From assembly GCA_026988115.1 (NCBI GenBank), contig JALSLV010000047.1:48341-112340 (forward strand): a stretch of DNA of 64,000 nucleotides, given 5' to 3'. Source of the DNA: Lysobacterales bacterium (GTDB lineage: Bacteria; Pseudomonadota; Gammaproteobacteria; Xanthomonadales; Marinicellaceae). The notes under the pieces were generated by a model. It was not told the DNA's origin. It did no database searches and saw nothing but the letters and a program-made list of their open reading frames with translations. Made by a program: the position numbers and the translations under genes. Below, in pieces: positions 26,454-33,702 of the stretch (its first letter is position 1; every line of letters starts with the position of its first letter).

Positions 26454-27284
26454 TTATTGACAGCGTGGATTTTTGCCATTTAATTGAGCTTGTTTTTGTA
26501 ATGCCAGTGCTTGTGGCATAAAGTTGGCAAGTTTTTCAATGCGTTTTTCTGGATTTGGGTGGGTTGACATAAACTGAGGTTGGCGTTTGCCACCGCTGGC
26601 TTTGGACATGTTTTGCCAGAGATTGATGCTTTGGCGAGGGTCAAACCCTGCTTTTGCCATGAGTTTTAATCCGTATAAATCCGCTTCACTCTCATGAGTT
26701 CGACTAAATGGTAGCAAAACACCAAACTGAGCACCCAGCCCTAAGGCGGACATTAAGGCCCTTTGCGAACCTTGGTTTTGCATTTTGTTTTTGCTAATGG
26801 CATCGGTGGCTTGCATGGCAATTTCCAGTCCCATTTGTTGCGAGACTCGTTCCGCTCCATGACGGGATAACACGTGAGCGACTTCGTGACCGATAACGGT
26901 GGCTAATTGGTCTTGGTTGGTTGCGACTCTCAGTAATCCAGTGTGTACCCCAATTTTACCGCCAGGTAATGCAAAAGCGTTAGCGGAATTGTCATCAAAA
27001 ACCACCACTTCCCAAGCTTGTTTACGCCATTGTTCAGGCAATTCATTAACAATCGCATTGGCAACACAGCGCACATAACGTTGGGCTTGTTGGTCTTGTG
27101 ACACTTTGCTTGAGGTTTTCATCTTAGTAAAGGAGGCAATACCCATCTTATTCATTTCATTGTCACCAATAAGGATAAATTGCTTTCTGCCCATGGGGGA
27201 GGTGGCACAAGATGCGATAAAAATAACCAAGCTCAAGAATAAAATTATTTTTTTAACAGGGAGTCTAGGATTTATTGATTTCAT
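26454..27284 (-). CDS. M48 family metalloprotease, outer-membrane lipoprotein (LoiP/YcaL-like)
   Basis: A 276-residue zinc protease. The N-terminus is a lipoprotein signal with lipobox IASC, and the +2 residue Ala favours the outer membrane. The catalytic motif HEVAH (HExxH) sits in 'ATVIGHEVAHVLSRHGAERVSQQ', and the third zinc ligand Glu follows in 'SRTHESEADLYGLKLMAKAGFDP'. Related E. coli proteins (LoiP, YcaL, BepA) take part in outer-membrane protein quality control. Being first in an operon with a peptide importer suggests it may make or trim peptides that the importer recovers; that link is inference. Confidence 0.92.
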   Translation of the reverse strand: MKSINPRLPVKKIILFLSLVIFIASCATSPMGRKQFILIGDNEMNKMGIASFTKMKTSSKVSQDQQAQRYVRCVANAIVNELPEQWRKQAWEVVVFDDNSANAFALPGGKIGVHTGLLRVATNQDQLATVIGHEVAHVLSRHGAERVSQQMGLEIAMQATDAISKNKMQNQGSQRALMSALGLGAQFGVLLPFSRTHESEADLYGLKLMAKAGFDPRQSINLWQNMSKASGGKRQPQFMSTHPNPEKRIEKLANFMPQALALQKQAQLNGKNPRCQ

Positions 27285-27382
27285 AAAATTTCAAACACAC
27301 AACTAAAGTAATGGTTTAGTATTGTAGCTCAAAATCAGATTAGGTAACTACGAAAGTGATGAAAAAATAACTAAATTACACA

Positions 27383-27436
27383 GGCTTGCTGTAGTTATTA
27401 ACCCTGCGGCATAATACCGCACTACAGTCTAAGCCT
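27383..27436. repeat. Nested palindrome
   Basis: Paired segments in order: AGGCTT (27383) with AAGCCT (27431), CTGTAGT (27389) with ACTACAG (27421), and GCGG (27406) with CCGC (27417). It lies in the 270-bp gap between the Hpt gene and the M48 protease gene, where I see no coding sequence. It could be a repeat element or an RNA leader. Confidence 0.5.
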
Positions 27437-27554
27437 ATTCGCCCTTGGACTGCGTTATCAGTATTTGTTTTAGATTGCTGTTTGACAAGAATAATGGGAT
27501 ATATTGATCAAATCCAGCCTTTCCGCAGTAGATTACTTCTTTCTCGGTCAGGCA

Positions 27555-27830
27555 CTATTTAGCAGTTGAGAGCAAAACCAAGAGGTCTTCTATCGCTTTT
27601 TCGATGTCTTTTGTGGCCTTGTTGTTTGATTCATGCAGTTGCTGCATTATATTTTTGCAATGAACGGAGATTTCATCAAATCCATAACCACCACTTGAGC
27701 CTCTGAGTTTATGAATGAGGTCATGAATAAGTTTCATGTCCTTTTTATTCAGAGCGTCTTCAATCCCTTCTAGCTTTGCAGGAAAGCTAGAAAGGTATTT
27801 TTTTCTTAATGCAGCAAATTTATCTGGCAT
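27555..27830 (-). CDS. Hpt (histidine phosphotransfer) domain protein
   Basis: A 91-residue four-helix phosphotransfer protein. The phospho-accepting His is H40 in IHKLRGSSGGYGF, matching the Hpt pattern HxLKGSSxxxG. Such proteins relay phosphate between a hybrid sensor kinase and response regulators. It follows the OmpA-like gene by 3 nt on the same strand, so they are probably co-transcribed. No sensor kinase or response regulator is encoded nearby. Confidence 0.85.
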   Translation of the reverse strand: MPDKFAALRKKYLSSFPAKLEGIEDALNKKDMKLIHDLIHKLRGSSGGYGFDEISVHCKNIMQQLHESNNKATKDIEKAIEDLLVLLSTAK

Positions 27831-27833
27831 GAA

Positions 27834-30113
27834 CTAATCCGCAACACACATAATAACCGTTGCAGTTGCCGTGTTGCCATTGCTATCGGTAATGGTGTAA
27901 GTGAAACTGTCGTTGCCAGCGAACAAGAATGGAGCTTGGTAATGCATTGCGCCATTTTCATCGAATGTTAATGTTCCATTTAAAAGGGAAGTATCAACTG
28001 ATAAAATAGTTAATGTGTCGCCATCAATATCGCTGTCATTTTCAATCGGGTTAAAGTCAAATGCTCCATTCATGGGTACCAAATAAAGGTCATCCACAGC
28101 AGTTGGTGCACTGTTGGCAGGTTCTTCTACTGTCACTGAAACAGTAGCAGTGCTTTGCGCGCCGTCTTCATCTTCAATTGTGTAAGTAAATGAATCGGTA
28201 CCCATAAAACCTAAATTAGCTTGGTAAGTGACTGTACCATCAGAATTTATATTAACAGAGCCATTTTGACCTTGTGTAACCGATACAATGGATAATACTG
28301 TACCATCACTATCAGAATCGTTGCTGGTGACATTAATTATTAATGGATCTGTTCCTGTTGCAATAACAGAATCATCTGTCGCCACAGGAGCGTTGTTTTC
28401 TACTGTGATAATAACTTGAGCTTGAGCTTGATCGCCATGCCCATCATCAATTGTGTATTGAATTGTTTCTTCACCGATAAAGCCAGTATTTGGAGTGTAA
28501 GTAAGAGAGGTGCCGTTATTGACAATTGTTCCGTTATTTGGCTGGGTGACATCAGTGATGGATAAATCATCATTTTCTGGGTCAGAGTCATTGGTCAAAA
28601 CATCAATCAAAATTGCATTTGAATTTCTCAATACTGTGAGGGCATCGTTATTGGCAGCTGGTGCAGTATTTAATTCAACCACCGCCCCTAAGGTTGTTAT
28701 AGATTCTTTTTCTTCAAACTTATAAACATCAACAGTGCGTTTATGTTTAGCAGGGTTGCGAAGAGCTCGTGCTAACCACGAGGGTGCTGTTTTTATGGGT
28801 TGTTTTACCCATTTAACAGGCACTTCATCGGCTGCAACTTCTCCTTGTTTAAAGTCTTCTTCTAAGGATAAAAAGCTAATGGCAACGCGTCTGTTTTTGG
28901 CGATGTCAGGGCCATTGTTATCAAAGGCAGGTTCGCTTTCGCCTTTGCCAGATGATTGAATATCGCTGATGTCAATTCCATGTTCAACAAAGAAATCTTG
29001 CGCGGCTTTGGCTCTTTTCTCAGAGAGTTTTTGGTTGTATTGTTCGGTTCCCAACCAACAGGTGTGCCCAACAATATTTATCTTAGAGCCCAATTTTAAT
29101 GACTTGATTTGTTTAACCACATCGGCTAATGCGGCTTTTGTGTCTTCGCGTAATACAGCGGAGTCTAAATTGAAGAACGCCATTGATGACAAGTCAATCT
29201 TGTTTTGTATCACAGTGCGTCTTTCTTCTTTTAGTCGGGCTAAAGCGACCTCATCCACCATTTTGACCTCTTCGTAGCGTTCAGTAGGTTGGAAGGTTTT
29301 GCCAAAATCATAACGGTACATGAGAAAAGCACGGGTATCACTTTTATCAGTCACGAAATCACCGTCTTTATTGAGTGATTCAACATGCAATGCAAGAGAA
29401 TGTCCTGTGTTGGCAAAATATTTCTCAACATCAATGCTAGCGGTGAATTGCTTTGAACTAAAATCGCCTGTTTCATAATCTAATCCACCCGTAAGGCGAA
29501 CTAAATTTTGGTCAAAATATTTACCCAATCTTCCGCCGAAACCCCAATCATAGGGTTGTTCGTAAATTCGGGTGATGTCTTCAATTGTGCGAGCCTGGTT
29601 GGTTACATGAGTGCCTAATGTCCCAACAATAATGTCATTGGTAAATACGGAAACATCGCTAACCAATCTGCGCCCTGTTGTTGCTTTGCTTGCATTGATG
29701 TTCCAAAATAAATCTTCAGATTCTCTGCCACCACCAATCGTGAGTTTGCGGTCATCAAAGGTGTTTTGATCAAGTGCTAAAAAGAGTTTATTGACTTTAT
29801 AATCTTGAGCTTTATCAATTAATACTTGTTCGCTATCTGCAGCAATCCAGTGGTAATCTAACTCCAGTCCACCTGCACCGTCCGAATACCAACCTTGTGC
29901 CATCCAGTTGGAACGATAGGTGGTATTAAAGGACTTGAGAAAATCGCCTATAAAATCACCATTTTCAGTAATGCCAATGCCGAGACGCGTTTCATCTCCT
30001 GAATAGGCAAGGTTTATTTGGTCAAGAGATTGAAGTTCGTTAGTGTTTTGTGCACTTGCTGCGAAAGTAGCAAGAATTGCGGTCAAGAGTGTGTTTTTTT
30101 TAGCCGTTTTCAT
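27834..30113 (-). CDS. Outer-membrane protein with internal OmpA domain and C-terminal Ig/cadherin-like repeats
   Basis: A 759-residue protein. Signal peptide (about residues 1-22), a beta-strand-rich segment (about 25-290) that could be a barrel, an OmpA-like peptidoglycan-binding domain (about 305-425: 'FNLDSAVL', 'INIVGHTCWLGTEQYNQKLSEKRA', 'NRRVAISF') and three tandem Ig-like repeats (about 490-757) with 'NDSDPENDDLSITDVTQPNNG', 'GFxGxExxxYTIxDxxG' and similar patterns. An OmpA domain is normally C-terminal; here adhesin-type repeats follow it. The Ig repeats are the tandem-95/VCBS-like kind with Asp-rich calcium-binding-type loops. Which side of the membrane they face is not clear. Confidence 0.8.
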   Translation of the reverse strand: MKTAKKNTLLTAILATFAASAQNTNELQSLDQINLAYSGDETRLGIGITENGDFIGDFLKSFNTTYRSNWMAQGWYSDGAGGLELDYHWIAADSEQVLIDKAQDYKVNKLFLALDQNTFDDRKLTIGGGRESEDLFWNINASKATTGRRLVSDVSVFTNDIIVGTLGTHVTNQARTIEDITRIYEQPYDWGFGGRLGKYFDQNLVRLTGGLDYETGDFSSKQFTASIDVEKYFANTGHSLALHVESLNKDGDFVTDKSDTRAFLMYRYDFGKTFQPTERYEEVKMVDEVALARLKEERRTVIQNKIDLSSMAFFNLDSAVLREDTKAALADVVKQIKSLKLGSKINIVGHTCWLGTEQYNQKLSEKRAKAAQDFFVEHGIDISDIQSSGKGESEPAFDNNGPDIAKNRRVAISFLSLEEDFKQGEVAADEVPVKWVKQPIKTAPSWLARALRNPAKHKRTVDVYKFEEKESITTLGAVVELNTAPAANNDALTVLRNSNAILIDVLTNDSDPENDDLSITDVTQPNNGTIVNNGTSLTYTPNTGFIGEETIQYTIDDGHGDQAQAQVIITVENNAPVATDDSVIATGTDPLIINVTSNDSDSDGTVLSIVSVTQGQNGSVNINSDGTVTYQANLGFMGTDSFTYTIEDEDGAQSTATVSVTVEEPANSAPTAVDDLYLVPMNGAFDFNPIENDSDIDGDTLTILSVDTSLLNGTLTFDENGAMHYQAPFLFAGNDSFTYTITDSNGNTATATVIMCVAD

Positions 30114-30169
30114 AATAAACTGAGTGTGTTGGTGTAGTTAAGTTAACGGCATTTTAACAAACTAACGGA

Positions 30170-31264
30170 CTAATTCATACAGTTTAATAGAGTGTTGCTT
30201 ATAAATGCGATGTCTTTTGCTGTTAATTGAGTGTAAAAAGGAAGAGCAAGTGTTTGCTCAGCAATTCGTTCGGTCTGTATGAGTTTTAGCTGGGGAAATA
30301 GCTTTTTGTAAAAGGGTTGTAAGTGCACAGGAGAAAAATAGCGCCCACATTGCATGCCTGATTGTGTCATTTTCTCTTTAATCAAGTCAGGATTTTTAAT
30401 TAAAACAACATAAACAAACCAAGCGGATGTATTTTCTTGAGGAGAAAATTGTGGAAGAGTAATGCAGTCAGTCTTATCCAGATAGTGCTGGTAATGCTCG
30501 GTAAGTTTTATGCGTTTTTCTATTATTTGTTTAAGTCTTTTTATTTGTGAAAGTCCTAGAGCTGCATTGATGTCACTTAGACGAAAGTTCCAGCCAAAAC
30601 TGACTTGGTCATATAAATCGCCATTCATGCTTCGTCCATGACTCTTTAAGAGTTCAAATTTTTGATGAAGTGATTTGTTGTTGGTTACCAACATGCCGCC
30701 TTCGCCGCTGGTTATTTGTTTGTTGGGGTAAAAAGCAAATACACCAATATCAGCAAAGCTTCCAAGAGGTTTATTATTCAGCTTGTTGCCAATAGCCTCG
30801 CAGGCATCCTCTATAACTGCAATGCCAGCCTTATTGGCAATGGCTATAATTTCAAGTATCTTTGCCGCTTTGCCAAAGGCATGAACCACAATAATGGCTT
30901 TGGTTTTTTTTGTTATGGCTTGTTTTAAAGCCTGTGGGCACAGACCTAGAGTTTGTGTTTCAATGTCAACCATTTTAGGGTTTGCACCAACTGCAATTAT
31001 GCTGTTTACAGTCGCAGGTACAGTAAATGAAACGGTGATAACTTCATCGCCTTGAGAGACTCCAAGAGCCTGCAAAGCAATAATTAACCCCGTCGTGCCA
31101 GAACTCACGGAGCTGGCATAGTTGGATTGCACCATTTCTTTGAATTTATTTTCAAATGCAAGAACTTGTGGTCCGCGAGACAGGTGTGCGGTTTTTAAAA
31201 CTTCATTGACTGCAATTCTGTCTTCTTTTGTAATTTCAGGTTGGGCTAATGGGTAGTTTTTCAT
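30170..31264 (-). CDS. DegT/DnrJ/EryC1/StrS family sugar aminotransferase
   Basis: PLP-dependent enzyme that transfers an amino group to a keto-sugar nucleotide, used for amino-sugars of surface polysaccharides. At 364 residues it shows the family patterns 'SSGTTGLIIALQALGVSQGDEVI', 'DACEAIG', the PLP Lys in 'AFYPNKQITSGEGGMLVT' and 'LSDINAALGLSQI'. It overlaps the NeuC-type gene by 4 nt and is second in that two-gene unit. Product sugar unknown. Confidence 0.92.
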   Translation of the reverse strand: MKNYPLAQPEITKEDRIAVNEVLKTAHLSRGPQVLAFENKFKEMVQSNYASSVSSGTTGLIIALQALGVSQGDEVITVSFTVPATVNSIIAVGANPKMVDIETQTLGLCPQALKQAITKKTKAIIVVHAFGKAAKILEIIAIANKAGIAVIEDACEAIGNKLNNKPLGSFADIGVFAFYPNKQITSGEGGMLVTNNKSLHQKFELLKSHGRSMNGDLYDQVSFGWNFRLSDINAALGLSQIKRLKQIIEKRIKLTEHYQHYLDKTDCITLPQFSPQENTSAWFVYVVLIKNPDLIKEKMTQSGMQCGRYFSPVHLQPFYKKLFPQLKLIQTERIAEQTLALPFYTQLTAKDIAFISNTLLNCMN

Positions 31265-32406
31265 AAAATATTTTTTTTAAAGAGCAACTTATCATCAATT
31301 GTCAGCTCGGTTAAAACGCGACTGATTAACTCTGAGGCATTGCCTTCGCCGTATGGATTGACTAAATCATTTAAATTTTCAATAAATTCAGTGTTGAGTG
31401 CTTTATCTATGGCTTGACCAATTTCATGCTCACTAGCGTTAACATCAATAATATTTTTGGCTTGTTCTCGCCCCAATTGTCGAATGCCAATATTGATGCA
31501 AGGTAACTTTAACGAGGGTGATTCCATAATACCACTGGATGAATTGCCCAACATTAAGTCAGCAACTTTCAACAATCCCCAATACGTTTGAGCGGCTAAG
31601 TTGTGGTGAATTTGAGCGTTTGAATGCTTTTGGCAAAAGTTTTGCGCTTTTTTAATGATTTTGTAAGAACCTGCATCTGCATTAGGAAAACAAAAAACAA
31701 TTTGTTCTTTTCTTTTGGATAAAGCAGAGAATAAATCAGCTTGTTCCTTTGCCGAATCTTTAAATAGAGTAACAGAGTGATAAGCCACAACAATCACTTT
31801 ATTTTTATTCAGGTTAAATAATTGTCGAATTTCGGTTGTGCTTGGAATAATGCTTTTGTGTAAATGATCTAATGAAGGTGCACCACTTTGGTGCACTCGC
31901 CAAGCTTCTTCTCCCATTGCTAACACACGAGCCATGGCTTTGGCAGTTGGTGTGAAGTGAATATGACTCATTTTAGTTAAGGCATTGCGTACCGCATCAT
32001 CAATTGCACCTTCGGAGACATCGCCGCCTTCTATATGGGCAATGGGAATACGCATGGTTAAAGCGACATTAGCAGGAGCTAACATTTCATACCTGTCAGC
32101 AATAAGCAACATAAGGTCTGGTCTGAGTTCGGACAAATAATCAGCAATGCTCAAGGTCGCTAGTCCTAGGGATTTTGCCATGCCCAAATCGGAATCAGAT
32201 GAAAGCAAGCACTCGATTTTTTTAACATTGGTAAAGCCGTCTTTTTCTATTTGTTGCCATGTGTCACCGTATTCAGGTGATAAGTGGGGCCCAAATGCCA
32301 AAATTGTTAAATCTATGGTCTTTTCTTGTTCTAATAATTTCAATACCCAATAAAGGTGAGAATAATCGGCTCGTGATGAGGTAATTGCAACAATTTTCTT
32401 ATTCAT
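31261..32406 (-). CDS. neuC: UDP-N-acetylglucosamine 2-epimerase, hydrolysing (NeuC-like)
   Basis: Converts a UDP-HexNAc to the free 2-epimer sugar plus UDP, the entry step to sialic, legionaminic or related nonulosonic acids. The 381-residue sequence begins with 'VAITSSRADYSHLYWVL' and has 'LIADRYEMLAPANVAL', 'IPIAHIEGGDVSEGAIDDAVRNALTKMSHIHF' and 'LGNSSSGIMESPSL', all characteristic of NeuC/LegG. The remaining pathway genes (neuB synthase, neuA activator) are not next to it, so the pathway is split or this enzyme serves another sugar. Confidence 0.92.
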   Translation of the reverse strand: MNKKIVAITSSRADYSHLYWVLKLLEQEKTIDLTILAFGPHLSPEYGDTWQQIEKDGFTNVKKIECLLSSDSDLGMAKSLGLATLSIADYLSELRPDLMLLIADRYEMLAPANVALTMRIPIAHIEGGDVSEGAIDDAVRNALTKMSHIHFTPTAKAMARVLAMGEEAWRVHQSGAPSLDHLHKSIIPSTTEIRQLFNLNKNKVIVVAYHSVTLFKDSAKEQADLFSALSKRKEQIVFCFPNADAGSYKIIKKAQNFCQKHSNAQIHHNLAAQTYWGLLKVADLMLGNSSSGIMESPSLKLPCINIGIRQLGREQAKNIIDVNASEHEIGQAIDKALNTEFIENLNDLVNPYGEGNASELISRVLTELTIDDKLLFKKNIL

Positions 32407-32422
32407 TTAAAGAGATAACTAG

Positions 32423-32428
32423 TATAAT
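32423..32428 (+). promoter_or_regulatory. Probable -10 element of the isocitrate dehydrogenase gene
   Basis: A perfect TATAAT lies 33 nt before the ATG in the 55-bp divergent gap. The matching -35 would overlap the neuC start and is poor, so this is only a suggestion. Confidence 0.3.
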
Positions 32429-32461
32429 GGTGGGTGATTTTACAACAGAAAAAGAAAATAT

Positions 32462-33469
32462 ATGAGTAATAAAATAACTATTATTAATGGAGATGGAATC
32501 GGTCCTGAAATTATGGAAGCTACTTTGCGTGTATTAGATGCCGTTGGGGCTGGGTTGGAATACGAACACGTGGATGCGGGTTTGATGGCATTGGAGAAGC
32601 ATGGCAATTTATTGCCTGAAGATACGTTGGAGACAATTGCTAAAAATAAAGTTTGTTTAAAAGGTCCGCTGACTACGCCAATTGGAAAAGGCTTTAGTTC
32701 AATTAACGTGGCACTGCGTCGTCATTTTAAATTGTATGCCAATATTCGTCCTGCCATTACTTTTCCAGGAACAAAGTCAAAATTTGATGACATTGACATT
32801 ATAACAGTAAGGGAAAATACCGAAGGGGCTTATCGCCAAGAAGGTCAATTTATCAATGAAGATAGAACGGTGGCAAAGGCAGAAATCGTCATAACACGTG
32901 AAGCCTGTGAAAATATAATTCGTTATGCATTTGATATAGCGGTTAAAGCTAATCGTAAAAAGGTCACTGCTGTTCATAAAGCCAATATAATGAAAACGGT
33001 ATCGGGTTTATTTTTGGAAGTGGCAGAAGAAGTCGCAAAGGACTATCCTCAAATTGAATTTAACACACTTATTGTTGATAACACGTGCATGCAGTTGGTG
33101 ATGAACCCTCAACAGTTTGATATTATTGTCACAACAAACTTGTTTGGAGACATAATTTCAGACTTGTGTGCTGGACTCATTGGTGGATTAGGAATGGCAC
33201 CTGGAGCCAATATTGGCACAGAATCGGCTATATTTGAAGCGGTTCACGGTTCTGCTCCCGATATTGCAGGTAAGAAAATTGCAAATCCTACCGCATTGAT
33301 ACTGGCTGCAGCTTTGATGTTGGAGCACATGGGTATGCACGACAAAGCCATCAATATTCGTCAAGCTATTCGTGGTGTGCTAGATGACAAAGACCGTTTA
33401 ACAGGAGATTTAGGCGGTTCTGCAAAAACATCTGATTTCACGGATGCAATAATAGATAGATTAAAGTAA
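32462..33469 (+). CDS. NAD-type isocitrate dehydrogenase
   Basis: Decarboxylates isocitrate to 2-oxoglutarate in the TCA cycle. The 335-residue length and motifs place it in the short IDH/IPMDH family: 'IINGDGIGPEI', 'SSINVALRRHFKLYANIRPA', 'VRENTEGAY', 'VHKANIMK', 'NLFGDIISDLCAGLIGGLGMAPGANIG' and 'FEAVHGSAPDIAGKKIANPTA'. The Ser at SSINVALRR matches isocitrate binders and not isopropylmalate enzymes, and the region after 'AVHGSAPDIAG' lacks the NADP-specific Lys/Tyr/Arg pattern of E. coli Icd. NAD preference is inferred from family similarity. It is monocistronic, divergent from neuC. Confidence 0.9.
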   Translation: MSNKITIINGDGIGPEIMEATLRVLDAVGAGLEYEHVDAGLMALEKHGNLLPEDTLETIAKNKVCLKGPLTTPIGKGFSSINVALRRHFKLYANIRPAITFPGTKSKFDDIDIITVRENTEGAYRQEGQFINEDRTVAKAEIVITREACENIIRYAFDIAVKANRKKVTAVHKANIMKTVSGLFLEVAEEVAKDYPQIEFNTLIVDNTCMQLVMNPQQFDIIVTTNLFGDIISDLCAGLIGGLGMAPGANIGTESAIFEAVHGSAPDIAGKKIANPTALILAAALMLEHMGMHDKAINIRQAIRGVLDDKDRLTGDLGGSAKTSDFTDAIIDRLK

Positions 33470-33596
33470 GTCCAGAAAGAGGAATCGCAATAATAAACAA
33501 AAGATCATAAATGTTATGAGCTTTTTGGTGCTTGGCTTTGCAGATTTAAAACACCGCATTAAAAAAAGTTATTGTTAGCAAAAATTTAATTGATGC

Positions 33597-33624
33597 TTGA
33601 CATGTGTTCTCATGCTGTTATATT
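33597..33624 (+). promoter_or_regulatory. Strong sigma-70 promoter of TonB-dependent receptor 1
   Basis: A perfect TTGACA and a TATATT are separated by 16 nt. The -10 ends 79 nt before the receptor start codon at 33703. Confidence 0.7.
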
Positions 33625-33702
33625 AGCCGATACGAATTTTAAATGTTCGTAAAAATTTATAACTTAACTAAAAAATTAATACAAGTCTGGGAGACTATAA
33701 AA

